From an uncultured Clostridium sp. (GTDB lineage Bacteria > Bacillota > Clostridia > TANB77 > CAG-508): 64,000 nt of DNA. The notes below the pieces were generated by a model. The model saw only the letters and a program-made list of their open reading frames with translations, was not told where the DNA came from and searched no databases. Shown piece by piece: positions 8,897 through 16,735 of this stretch. A program made the translations under genes and the position numbers. How positions within the stretch are numbered: the stretch's first letter is position 1; each line of letters starts with the position of its first letter. The stretch is from positions 62,001 to 126,000 of the forward strand of contig CABVAF010000003.1 in assembly GCA_902496295.1 (NCBI GenBank), in the 5' to 3' direction.

Positions 8897-9415
8897 ATTA
8901 TTAAACAAGAATTGCCAATTAATGAACAAATAAAAGCAAACAAGGTTCAAGTAATTGATGATCAAGGTGAAAAAAGAGGAGTAATGAGTATACACGATGC
9001 ATTAGACTTAGCTTATGATAAGAAGCTAGACTTAGTATTAGTTGCACCAAACGCAGAAATTCCAGTTTGCAAAATAATGAATTATGGAAAATATAAGTTT
9101 GAGCAAGCTAAGAAAGAAAAAGAAGCTAAGAAAAAACAAAAAACATTCGAAATTAAAGAAATTCGTATTACTCCAAATATAGAGCAACACGACTTTGAAT
9201 TTAAACTAAAAAACGCACAAAAATTTATAGACGATGGCAATAAGGTTAAGATAACAGTTAGATTTAGAGGAAGAGAAATGAACTATGTAAAATTAGGAGA
9301 GCAAGTTTTAAATAAATTTATAGAAGCTCTTTCAGAAGTTGCAACTGTTGAGAAAAAACCATTATTAGAAGGTAAAAATATGTTTATTATATTAGCTAAA
9401 AAAGCTGATAAGTAA
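8897..9415 (+). CDS. infC: Translation initiation factor IF-3
   Basis: IF-3 binds the 30S subunit and checks initiator tRNA pairing. The likely start is the ATT at 8897, six bases after AGGAGG (8885-8890), giving IKQELPINEQIKANK, the usual IF-3 N-terminus. The first NTG codon (TTG at 8912) lies 21 bases from the ribosome site and would cut that start off. An AUU start is the classical self-limiting start of infC, because IF-3 discriminates against it. The two domains and the linker are intact (LVLVAPNAEIPVCKIMNYGKYK, then KEIRITPNIEQHDFEFKLKNA). It leads the infC-rpmI-rplT operon. Confidence 0.9.
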   Translation: MIKQELPINEQIKANKVQVIDDQGEKRGVMSIHDALDLAYDKKLDLVLVAPNAEIPVCKIMNYGKYKFEQAKKEKEAKKKQKTFEIKEIRITPNIEQHDFEFKLKNAQKFIDDGNKVKITVRFRGREMNYVKLGEQVLNKFIEALSEVATVEKKPLLEGKNMFIILAKKADK

Positions 9416-9465
9416 TATAAATTTAAGTAATTATTTACTTATAAAAATTAGAAGGAGGAATTTAT

Positions 9466-9669
9466 ATGCCAAAATTAAAGACAAATAAAGCAGCTAAGAA
9501 AAGATATTCTTATACAGCTACTGGAAAAGTTAAAAGAACAAAATCAAATAGAAGACATCTTTTATCTAACAAAACAAGTAGAGCAAAATCAAGAGGAAAA
9601 GTTCAAGATGCTTATGCAGACAAAACTTGTAAAGCAGGAATTAAAAGATTATTGCCATATGGCAACTAA
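9466..9669 (+). CDS. rpmI: 50S ribosomal protein bL35
   Basis: A 67-residue bL35 with the typical MPKLKTNKAAKKRY start, the SNRRHLLSNKTSRAKSR core and a basic composition throughout. A strong AGAAGGAGG ribosome site precedes the ATG. It sits between infC and rplT, the invariant Firmicutes order. Confidence 0.97.
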   Translation: MPKLKTNKAAKKRYSYTATGKVKRTKSNRRHLLSNKTSRAKSRGKVQDAYADKTCKAGIKRLLPYGN

Positions 9670-9704
9670 AATGAAAATATGAAATGAAAGAAAGGTGAAA
9701 TAGA

Positions 9705-10049
9705 ATGGCAAGAGTAAAAACAGCATTAATTACACGTAAAAAACATAAAAAAATATTAAAAAGAGCAAAAGGTTATTATGGAGCAAAACATTACAGATTT
9801 AGAATGGCTAAACAAGCTGTTATGAAATCTGGAAAATATGCTTATGTAGGAAGAAAAGATAGAAAGAGCAATTTCAGAAAATTATGGATTGCAAGAATAA
9901 ATGCTGCTGCAAGACAAAATGGATTAACATATAGTAAATTAATTAGTGGATTAAAGAAAGCAAACATTGTTATAAACAGAAAAATGTTAGCAGAGATAGC
10001 TGTAACAGATCCAAAAGCATTTGCAGAACTAGCAAAAAAAGCAAAATAA
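9705..10049 (+). CDS. rplT: 50S ribosomal protein bL20
   Basis: A 114-residue bL20 of standard length. It begins MARVKTALITRKKHKK and contains AKGYYGAKHYRFRMAKQAVM and the C-terminal globular part with LWIARINAAARQNGLTYS. It is the last ribosomal gene of the infC operon and is the expected regulator acting on the leader at 8690-8800. A dispersed repeat begins directly after its TAA. Confidence 0.97.
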   Translation: MARVKTALITRKKHKKILKRAKGYYGAKHYRFRMAKQAVMKSGKYAYVGRKDRKSNFRKLWIARINAAARQNGLTYSKLISGLKKANIVINRKMLAEIAVTDPKAFAELAKKAK

Positions 10050-10106
10050 TTGGAAATTGGGGACAGGTCATTTTTTCTGAAATATAGAAATTAGGGACAG
10101 GTCTCT
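10050..10106 (+). repeat. GGGACAGGTC dispersed repeat, copy 1 (two units)
   Basis: Two direct units carry GGAAATTGGGGACAGGTC and GAAATTAGGGACAGGTC. It starts immediately after the rplT stop. Its first 30 bases are identical to copy 2 at 10857. Confidence 0.85.
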
Positions 10107-10160
10107 ATTTTTATATTGGATGTTTTACTATGAATTTTATTAATTATATAGAAAAAAGAG

Positions 10161-10194
10161 AATCAATTGTTGTATAATACAATTGATTTTTTTA
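10161..10194 (+). terminator. Terminator of the infC operon
   Basis: AATCAATTGT pairs with ACAATTGATT across an 8-base loop and is followed by a run of T. Confidence 0.85.
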
Positions 10195-10289
10195 TTATTA
10201 AAATAGGCTAAACAAGAGAAAGTAAAAAAATTGCAATAATACAAAAATACAACGATACAAAAATTGAAAAAATAGTAGGAGGAATACAA

Positions 10290-10901
10290 ATGAAAATAGG
10301 AATAGATATAGATGGAGTTTTAACAGACATAGAAAGATATATTGTAGATTATGGAACAAAGTATTGTTATGAAAATAATATTACGATAGATATAAAAAAT
10401 GTAGAATATGATGAAATGAAAACTTTTAATTGGAATGAAAGGCAGGCAATGAAATTTTGGAATGAGTATTTGGAAGACTATGTTAAAAATTGCAAACCAA
10501 GAACATATGCTGTAGAAGTTATAAATAAACTAAGAAAAAATAATGAGATTTACCTTATAACAGCTAGAAACGAGTATGGCTTGCCAATGGAAGATAGCAA
10601 AAAAATGCCTGAATTTACAAAGAAATGGTTAGAAGATAATGAAATTTATTATGATAAACTAGTTTTTAAACCAGATAGCGAAAAACTAGAGTATTGCTTA
10701 GAAAATAATATAGATATTATGATAGAAGATAGCCCTAATAACATAAAGAACATATCAGAAAAAATGAAAGTAATGTGCTATAATTGCATGTATAATGAAG
10801 ATATAGAAGGCAAAAACATAATTAGAGTATACAGTTGGTATGATATATTATCAAAGTTGGAAATTGGGGACAGGTCATTTTTTCTGGATTTCAGAAATTA
10901 G
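10290..10901 (+). CDS. HAD-family 5' nucleotidase (NT5C-like)
   Basis: A 203-residue HAD phosphatase. The nucleophile motif I reads DIDGVLTD (Asp6 and Asp8), motif II is LITARN and motif III/IV includes DIMIEDSPNNI. The layout resembles the 5'(3')-deoxyribonucleotidase (NT5C) group, which dephosphorylates nucleoside monophosphates. The ATG follows TAGGAGGA. The last ~14 residues (after ILSKL) are encoded by a dispersed repeat that also supplies the stop codon, so the native C-terminus has been replaced or extended. Repeat copies flank the gene on both sides in the same orientation. Confidence 0.75.
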   Translation: MKIGIDIDGVLTDIERYIVDYGTKYCYENNITIDIKNVEYDEMKTFNWNERQAMKFWNEYLEDYVKNCKPRTYAVEVINKLRKNNEIYLITARNEYGLPMEDSKKMPEFTKKWLEDNEIYYDKLVFKPDSEKLEYCLENNIDIMIEDSPNNIKNISEKMKVMCYNCMYNEDIEGKNIIRVYSWYDILSKLEIGDRSFFLDFRN

Positions 10902-10910
10902 GGACAGGTC
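10857..10910 (+). repeat. GGGACAGGTC dispersed repeat, copy 2
   Basis: Two units in the same orientation as copy 1. The repeat overlaps the 3' end of the HAD gene and provides its final codons and TAG. Confidence 0.85.
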
Positions 10911-10926
10911 ACGTTTAACTAAGCAC

Positions 10927-10956
10927 AATAAAAGATGCTTTTAAGCATCTTTTATT
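10927..10956. terminator. Bidirectional terminator between HAD gene and spoVAE
   Basis: AATAAAAGATGC pairs with GCATCTTTTATT with a short loop. The spoVAE stop codon lies inside the distal arm. Confidence 0.85.
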
Positions 10957-11338
10957 GTTTCTTAATTTTGGGTTTCGCTAGAAGTGAGGCAATATAGCCA
11001 AAGAATATTGCAGCAGCAATTCCGCCAGCAGCAGCCTTAACGCCTCCTATAAAAGCACCAAGTAAACCAATATTTTGTACTTCTTGTATAGCGCCTTTGG
11101 CTAAATTTGCACCAAATCCTAGAAGAGGAACTGTTGCTCCTGCACCTGCAAAATCTATTAAATATTTATAAATACCTAGACCACCTAAAATTGCACCAAC
11201 AGTTACAAATAAAACTAAGATTCTTGCAGGTGTTAATTTAGTTTTATCTATTAATATTTGTCCAACTACACATATTAGTCCGCCAACGATAAAACATCTT
11301 AATAATAACATCCAGTCAATACTTTGTAAAAATTCCAT
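10952..11338 (-). CDS. spoVAE: Stage V sporulation protein AE (SpoVAEb)
   Basis: A 128-residue membrane protein of the SpoVA dipicolinic-acid channel, which loads DPA into the forespore and releases it on germination. It has four hydrophobic segments. It carries the paralogous signature shared with SpoVAC: GGLICVVGQILID near the start, FAGAGATVPLLGFG in the middle and GGIAAAIFFGYIASLL at the end. It is the last gene of the minus-strand unit dodecin-spoVAC-spoVAD-spoVAE. The spoVAD gap is 105 bases. Confidence 0.92.
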   Translation of the reverse strand: MEFLQSIDWMLLLRCFIVGGLICVVGQILIDKTKLTPARILVLFVTVGAILGGLGIYKYLIDFAGAGATVPLLGFGANLAKGAIQEVQNIGLLGAFIGGVKAAAGGIAAAIFFGYIASLLAKPKIKKQ

Positions 11339-11443
11339 AATTATTTCCTTTCTTACTTTTATAATTTAATTAATAACCACAAAAGCATAAATTTATTTTT
11401 TAGTTTTCCAAGTTTTATTATTTTTTAAATTTATATAGTTTGT

Positions 11444-12448
11444 TTAATTTTCTATAGCAATTGCATGTGCAATTCCAGGAATAGATTCACCTTGTTGAGA
11501 ACTTGTTGCGTTCATTAAGGCACCTGTTGCCATAAGCAAAATTTTATTTATTTTTCTGTTTTTTAATTCTTTGAATAAATAGCCAGAAAAAGTAGTTGCA
11601 ATACAAGCACAACCGCTGCCACCAGAATGTGTGTCTTGTTCATCTTTATCAAAAATTAGAACACCGCAATCATTATAATTACTTTTTATGTTATATCCTT
11701 TGGTTTTTGCAAGGTCTGTTAAAATATCTTTTCCTACGTAACCAAGGTCACCAGTAATTATTAAATCATAGTAACTAGGCTTTCTTCCTGTGTCTTGAAA
11801 ATGAGTAATTAATGTGTCTAATGCAGCAGGAGCCATGGCAGCACCCATATTATTTCCATCTTTTATTCCCATATCTACAATCCTTCCGGGAGTAATATGT
11901 GTTATGAATGGACCTGTCCCATTTTTTGTTAAAATAGCTGCGCCAGAGCCTGTTACAGTCCATTGGGCAGAAGGAGCACGTTGATTTCCAAGTTCTAGTG
12001 GAAATCTAAACTGCTTTTCAGCACTACAAAAATGGCTAGAAGTAGCACAAAGGACGTTTGTTGCTCCACCGCCTTCTATAAATACGCTACCTAAACATAG
12101 TCCTTCAACAAATGTAGAACAAGCGCCGAATATTCCAAAGAAAGGAATATTTGTGTCTCTTAAACCAAAGTTTGTAGAGATACATTGATTTAAAAGGTCA
12201 CCTGCAAAGCAATAGTCTATTTTGTCTACTGGTACACCAGATTTAAATATTAGAGTGTTTACATTTTCTCTAATAATTTTACTTTCAGCTTTTTCCCAAG
12301 TTTTTTCTCCCCAAAACTCGTCTTCTAAACATTGGTCAAAATATTTAGCAAGTGGTCCTTGCCCTTCTTTAGGTCCAACAATAGAAGATGTTTCTAAAAT
12401 AGTTGGTGGAGTGTTAAATTTTATAGTTTGTTTTCCAATTCTCTCCAT
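11444..12448 (-). CDS. spoVAD: Stage V sporulation protein AD
   Basis: A 334-residue SpoVAD (usual about 338), a thiolase-fold protein that binds dipicolinic acid at the spore inner membrane. Family blocks are MERIGKQTIKFNTPPTILET, DLLNQCISTNFGLRD, FGIFGACSTFVEGL, ATSSHFCSAEKQFRFPLE and the C-terminal GALMNATSSQQGESIPGIAHA. The start follows a GGAGG in AAGGAGGATATGG about 25 bases upstream; the nearer region is AT-rich. It lies between spoVAC and spoVAE as in all SpoVA operons. Confidence 0.95.
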   Translation of the reverse strand: MERIGKQTIKFNTPPTILETSSIVGPKEGQGPLAKYFDQCLEDEFWGEKTWEKAESKIIRENVNTLIFKSGVPVDKIDYCFAGDLLNQCISTNFGLRDTNIPFFGIFGACSTFVEGLCLGSVFIEGGGATNVLCATSSHFCSAEKQFRFPLELGNQRAPSAQWTVTGSGAAILTKNGTGPFITHITPGRIVDMGIKDGNNMGAAMAPAALDTLITHFQDTGRKPSYYDLIITGDLGYVGKDILTDLAKTKGYNIKSNYNDCGVLIFDKDEQDTHSGGSGCACIATTFSGYLFKELKNRKINKILLMATGALMNATSSQQGESIPGIAHAIAIEN

Positions 12449-12565
12449 AAATAATCGTATGGTTAAATATTAAAAATAACCATATCCTCCTTGTATATAG
12501 ATTTTAATAGAAAATATCTATTAATTTATAAGTTTAGTTTAAAGTAGAAATAGTTTAAGATACTG

Positions 12566-13012
12566 TTAAAAAAATGCTGCAATCATACCTATTATTACTG
12601 ATGTAGATATACCAAAAACAAGCACAGGACCTGCAACAGTAAACATTTTTCCGCCAACTCCCATAATATAACCTTCTGACTTATACTCTATAGCTGGTGA
12701 TACAATCGAATTTGCAAAACCTGTAATAGGCACTAATGAACCTGCTCCTGCAAATTTTCCTATTTTATTAAATATGTTTAGGCTTGTAAGTAGCGCAGAA
12801 ATTCCAATTAAAATTATAGAAACTATTGTAGCAGATGCTGTTTCGTCTAAGCCTTTATACTTACAATAAAATAATATAATTTGACCAATTGAACATATTA
12901 GTCCACCAACCCAAAATGCATTAAAACAATTTTTTAAAATAGGTGAGTTGGGAGACTTTTTATCTACATATTTACTATATTCTTGTTTAGTTTCTAAAGG
13001 GTTATTTTCCAT
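12566..13012 (-). CDS. spoVAC: Stage V sporulation protein AC
   Basis: A 148-residue SpoVAC of normal length. In Bacillus this subunit acts as a mechanosensitive channel component for DPA release. A short soluble N-terminus (KQEYSKYVDKKSPN) precedes four or so hydrophobic segments with FWVGGLICSIGQ, FAGAGSLVPITGFANS and the family's EYKSEGYIMGVGGKMF motif. It starts 9 bases after the dodecin stop, behind a TAGGAGGT site, so dodecin and spoVAC are cotranscribed. Confidence 0.94.
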   Translation of the reverse strand: MENNPLETKQEYSKYVDKKSPNSPILKNCFNAFWVGGLICSIGQIILFYCKYKGLDETASATIVSIILIGISALLTSLNIFNKIGKFAGAGSLVPITGFANSIVSPAIEYKSEGYIMGVGGKMFTVAGPVLVFGISTSVIIGMIAAFF

Positions 13013-13021
13013 AAATACCTC

Positions 13022-13234
13022 CTAATCTCTGTCTCTATCTAGAACAAAAGCAATGTCTAAATCAACAAAATATTGAGTTAATTTTTTCCCATCAATTTGA
13101 GCTCTTTGGTCTATTACACGTACAGAAGATAAGTAATCTATTGTTTTAGATGCTTCATTTACAGCTTGTATAACGGCATCTTTCCAAGATACAGTAGAAG
13201 AACCTGTTATACTTAAATGTTTTTCAATTCCCAT
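13022..13234 (-). CDS. Dodecin family protein
   Basis: A 70-residue dodecin, a small protein that assembles into dodecamers storing flavin or CoA-type ligands. The pattern SITGSSTVSWKDAVIQAVNEASKTI followed by VIDQRAQIDG and a strand YFVDLDIAFVL matches the beta-alpha-beta-beta fold. The start is the ATG at 13234, nine bases after GGAGG (13248-13244); a TTG at 13243 touches the ribosome site and cannot be used. It is the first gene of the spoVA unit, suggesting sporulation-linked expression (inference). Confidence 0.85.
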   Translation of the reverse strand: MGIEKHLSITGSSTVSWKDAVIQAVNEASKTIDYLSSVRVIDQRAQIDGKKLTQYFVDLDIAFVLDRDRD

Positions 13235-13405
13235 TAAAATCAACCTCCAATTAAATTTATAACTATATATTTTCCGAAATTTCTAAAATTATACAAAGAT
13301 TTAAAAAAATATAAAAAACAGTAAATAAAAACATAAAGAATATTTAAATTTTAGTATGTTTCTTAAGAATAACATTTACTTAATTCAAAATGCACTTAAA
13401 AATAA

Positions 13406-13434
13406 TTGCAAATAAAAATGCAATATGCTAGAAT
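13406..13434 (+). promoter_or_regulatory. Promoter of pilin-like gene 1, shared design
   Basis: TTGCAA at 13406-13411, 17 bases, then TAGAAT at 13429-13434 with an extended TGC before it. The same element precedes pilin-like genes 2 and 3. The 13235-13405 stretch shows no gene. Confidence 0.75.
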
Positions 13435-13623
13435 AAATAATGTATTAATATATATGAAATAGTACAATCAATAGTAGTAACAAGAATAACTATTAGTAGT
13501 TTTTAGAAAGTGTACTGTAATTTAGATATTGGGTACAGAGCAGCAGAAAAACAAAAGCAAAAAGGGAAATTATAGTATAAGAAAGCAAAAAATTGGTAAA
13601 AATAACAAAGGAGGACAATAAAT

Positions 13624-15172
13624 ATGGTAAAAGAACATTTGTATAAAACAAATACAAGTAAAAATTTAAGAAAAGCAAAAGGAAATGCACGGAATAACAC
13701 TAATAGCGCTAGTTGTAACAATTGTGGTTTTGCTAATACTAGCTGGAATAACAATAAGCTTAGTATTTAGTGAAAATGGAATAATAGCGAAGGCAAGAGA
13801 AGCTGCAGAAAAAACAAATCAAGCTACGATAAACGAGCAAGAAGAAATGAACAAAGTAGCAGATTATATGAGTAATATGTTAAATGGAATAGGTGGAGGA
13901 AATACTACGCCAGATAATCCAGCTTCTCTACCAAGTGATGGAAGTTATAGTGAGAAAAAAGGAGTAAATACACCAAATTTAGGAACAGGAATGACACCAA
14001 TAAAATGGAATGGAAGTTCATGGGTAGAAACAACAGGAGATGATGAGGAGTGGTATGATTACTTAAGCAAAAAATGGGCAAATGCAGTAGTAGGAGGAAA
14101 CTTTAATGAAGATGGAACATTAAATCAAAGCAGTAATTATAGTATGTTTGTATGGATACCAAGATATGCATATAGAATAACAAGTGGATATCATCGAAGT
14201 GGAGCAGATTTAAATAGTACAACACCAGCAGAGGGAGCAGGAACAATAGAAGTAGAATTCATGAAAGGAACAAGTAATGAAAGTGCAACAGGAAGAACAA
14301 GCTTCGATAATGCAAGTGGACAAGAAAACTGGAATATACACCTAGCGTTTGAATATGGGAGCACAGTAAGTGGAATATGGGTAGCAAAGTTTGAGGCAAG
14401 TAGTGTAGAGGGAAATAGCGATACAGCGGAAGGAGACAATGTAACAACAAAAACATTACAAGTAAAACCAGGAGTAGCAAGTTGGAGATATATATACATA
14501 AGTAATATGTATGATGTATGTTTAAATTATAACAGAGCATTAAATAGTCATTTAGTGAAAAATGATGAATGGGGAGCAGTAGCATACTTAAGTAAAAGCA
14601 AATATGGAAAAGAAACAGAAGAAGTATGGATAAATAATAGTAGTAGCTATATAACAGGATCGGCAGGAAGTAGTGCGAGCGCAGAAACAGATGTAGGAAC
14701 AACAAATGACTATACAAGTACCCAAGGAGTAAAAGCAAGTACAACGGGAACAGTATATGGAGTATATGACATGAGCGGAGGCTCATGGGAATTTGTAGCA
14801 GCATATGTAGATAATTCAAATGATAACCTAACAACATATGGAAGTAGTTTAATAAATGGAGATGCAAAAACAAAGAACGTGTATACAATGGGAAGTGGAG
14901 ATACGAGATTAGCTAACTATAATGCAAATGCGAATAAATATGGAGATGCAGTATACGAGACATCGAGTGGAACGTATAATGCAAGCGGAGACTCGAACAC
15001 ACAGTCGTGGTACGCCGATTACTCTAACTTTCCTTATTCGACTAATTCTTTCTTCTCTCGAGGGGGCACTTACAGTGGTACTACCACTGTCGGCATATTC
15101 TTTTTCAGCAACGGTAGCGGTATCGCCATCGCTGGCGGCGTTTCATTCCGTCCAGTTTTGGTTGTACTTTAA
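13624..15172 (+). CDS. Pilin-like surface protein 1 with hypervariable lectin-like C-terminus, one CGG +1 shift
   Basis: About 515 residues if read through a CGGA at 13690. The ATG at 13624 has a perfect AAAGGAGGA site and encodes a basic 22-residue leader. The +1 frame then begins GITLIALVVTIVVLLILAGI, a type IV pilin-like helix with Gly at -1 of the prepilin peptidase site. Then come a polar stalk (AREAAEKTNQ, NEQEEMNKVADYM) and a large C-type-lectin/FGE-like domain ending FRPVLVVL. The last ~50 codons are nearly all NNC/NNT, unlike the A-ending codons before them. Without the shift the leader frame stops at 13770. The in-frame ATG at 13685 lacks a usable ribosome site. It is closely related to gene 2. 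It is probably a diversified surface adhesin (inference). Confidence 0.7.
13690..13693 (+). other. CGGA +1 recoding site in pilin-like gene 1
   Basis: CGG is codon 23 of the well-initiated leader frame (preceded by GCA). Skipping the C gives GGA, the Gly before ITLIALVV at the prepilin cleavage point. The same context is found in gene 3. Confidence 0.75.
15010..15162 (+). other. Variable region 1 (diversity-generating retroelement target type)
   Basis: Codon style changes abruptly after TCGTGG to C/T-ending codons, with much higher G+C. Compared with gene 2, fixed scaffold residues (SWYA, YS, FPY, FF, RGG, Y, FFF, SFRPVL) are separated by fully different ones. NNY codons are what adenine mutagenesis of AAC/AAT template codons produces. 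Confidence 0.65.
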
Positions 15173-15246
15173 CGTGACTACTCTAAATATAAGCCTAGAG
15201 CTTGCACAAAATTTATGAAATGGTCCTGAGAAAATTATAAAAAATA

Positions 15247-15275
15247 TTGCATTTATAATAAAAACGTGGTATTAT
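15247..15275 (+). promoter_or_regulatory. Promoter of the pheST T-box transcript
   Basis: TTGCAT at 15247-15252, 17-base spacer, TATTAT at 15270-15275, about 65 bases before T-box stem I. Confidence 0.7.
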
Positions 15276-15339
15276 ATAGCAGTATGAAAATTAAATATTT
15301 AAACCGTTTGAGAAAAGCAAAGTAGATGTAAGGCAAAAT

Positions 15340-15612
15340 ATTATAGAGAGATGGGGATGCTGGAAACCTGTTATATTCTTATATTGAAATTTCACTTTTT
15401 TAGGTTCTTTTTTGAACAAATAACAATTGGTTGTGCAAAACAGCATAAAATGTGGAAAACAACGTGTAAAAATACAAAAATTGTTATTTAATTAGGAAAA
15501 GACGTTTGCTACGACATAGCTATAATGAGGTTAATAAAAATTTATTAATAAAAATAGGTGGTACCACGATATCCATTTCGTCCTATTACAAGGGCGGAAT
15601 GGATTTTTTGAT
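15340..15612 (+). promoter_or_regulatory. T-box riboswitch sensing tRNA-Phe
   Basis: The T-box sequence AGGTGGTACCACG is at 15556-15568. It is followed by a terminator hairpin (ATCCATTTCGTCC with GGGCGGAATGGAT) and a T-run. Stem I begins near AGAGAGATGGGGATGCTGG, and a TTC in GAAATTTCAC is the likely specifier codon for Phe. Uncharged tRNA-Phe would stabilise the antiterminator and switch on pheST. Confidence 0.92.
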
Positions 15613-15630
15613 TAAGAAAGGAGTTTTTGT

Positions 15631-16656
15631 ATGAAAGAACAAATTGAAAACATTAAGAAGTCTGCATTAGAAGAAATTAAAAATGCAAATGACGAAAAAG
15701 TTCTAAATGATGTTAGAGTAAAATACTTAGGAAAAAAGGGAGAGCTTACTTTAATATTAAGAGGAATGGGTGGACTTTCACCAGAAGAAAGACCTGTAAT
15801 AGGAAGCTTAGTAAATCAAGTTAGGGATGAAATTGAAAATTTAATAGAAGATAAAGAAAAAGAATTTAAAGTAGCAGAAATAAAAAGAAAATTAGAAAAT
15901 GAAAAAATAGATGTAACAATGCCAGGAAAGAAAGTAGAATTAGGTAGTGTACATCCTATAACACAAATTATAAAAGATATAGAAGAAATATTTATAGGAA
16001 TGGGATATCAAATAGCAGATGGACCTGAGGTTGAGCTTGCAACATACAACTTTGATAAATTAAATACACCACCAGACCACCCTGCAAGAGACATTCAAGA
16101 TACATTTTATGTAACAGATGATATAGTTTTAAGGTCACAAACATCACCTGTTCAAGCAAGAGTAATGGAAACACAAAAGCCACCAATAAAAATAATATGC
16201 CCAGGTGTTGTGTATCGTTCAGATAGTGTAGATGCAACACACTCACCAGTATTCCATCAAATAGAAGGTTTAGTCGTTGACAAAAACATTTCTATGGGAG
16301 ACTTAAAAGGAACATTAGAAATGTTTGCAAAAAAATGCTTGGGAGAAAAAACACAAATAAGATTTAGACCACATCATTTCCCATTTACAGAACCTAGTGC
16401 AGAAGCAGATGTATCATGCTTCGTATGTGGTGGAAAAGGTTGTAGAGTATGCAAAGGAGAAGGGTGGATAGAACTTTTAGGTTGCGGAATGGTACATCCA
16501 AACGTACTTAGAAACTGTGGAATAGACCCAGAAGTATATTCTGGCTTTGCATTTGGATGTGGAATAGAAAGAATAGCAATGGCAAAATTCGGAATAGATG
16601 ATATGCGTTTATTATACGAAAATGATGTACGTTTCTTAAAGCAATTTGGAAATTAG
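15631..16656 (+). CDS. pheS: Phenylalanine-tRNA ligase alpha subunit
   Basis: A 341-residue PheS, the catalytic subunit of the alpha2-beta2 enzyme charging tRNA-Phe. It has an N-terminal coiled-coil tRNA-binding arm (residues 1-85), then class II motifs: HPITQIIKDIEEIFIGMGYQ, motif 2 VYRSDSVDATHSPVFHQIEG and motif 3 FGCGIERIAMAKFGI. An AAAGGAG site precedes the ATG. It is controlled by the T-box. The usual ending FLKQF is followed by Gly-Asn-stop that overlaps a dispersed repeat, so the repeat supplies the stop codon. Confidence 0.96.
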   Translation: MKEQIENIKKSALEEIKNANDEKVLNDVRVKYLGKKGELTLILRGMGGLSPEERPVIGSLVNQVRDEIENLIEDKEKEFKVAEIKRKLENEKIDVTMPGKKVELGSVHPITQIIKDIEEIFIGMGYQIADGPEVELATYNFDKLNTPPDHPARDIQDTFYVTDDIVLRSQTSPVQARVMETQKPPIKIICPGVVYRSDSVDATHSPVFHQIEGLVVDKNISMGDLKGTLEMFAKKCLGEKTQIRFRPHHFPFTEPSAEADVSCFVCGGKGCRVCKGEGWIELLGCGMVHPNVLRNCGIDPEVYSGFAFGCGIERIAMAKFGIDDMRLLYENDVRFLKQFGN

Positions 16657-16708
16657 GACCTGTCCCCAATTTCTGAAATCCGGAAATAGGGACCTGTCCC
16701 TAATTTCC
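16648..16708 (-). repeat. GGGACAGGTC dispersed repeat, copy 3, between pheS and pheT
   Basis: Two units in reverse orientation; the whole element is bounded by GGAAATTAGG and CCTAATTTCC as an inverted repeat. It begins inside the last pheS codons. Confidence 0.85.
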
Positions 16709-16735
16709 AAAATAAAAATGAAAGGATGAAAATAA

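Noticed and set aside
8912..8914. TTG start for infC
   Set aside because: 21 bases from the AGGAGG site and it loses conserved N-terminal residues; the ATT at 8897 has ideal spacing.
10050..10106. GGGACAGGTC repeats as transcription terminators
   Set aside because: Copies occur within operons, between pheS and pheT for instance, and lack a consistent T-tract; a separate terminator exists after copy 1.
13685..13690. ATG at 13685 (and the equivalent at 46677) as the real start of the pilin-like proteins
   Set aside because: No usable ribosome site at proper spacing, no basic leader, and gene 2 has no such ATG although its helix is the same. The leader frame has a consensus site in all three.
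14259..14888. 209-residue minus-strand ORF opposite pilin-like gene 1
   Set aside because: Leu/His/Tyr-rich shadow of the A-rich plus-strand coding sequence, without a ribosome site.
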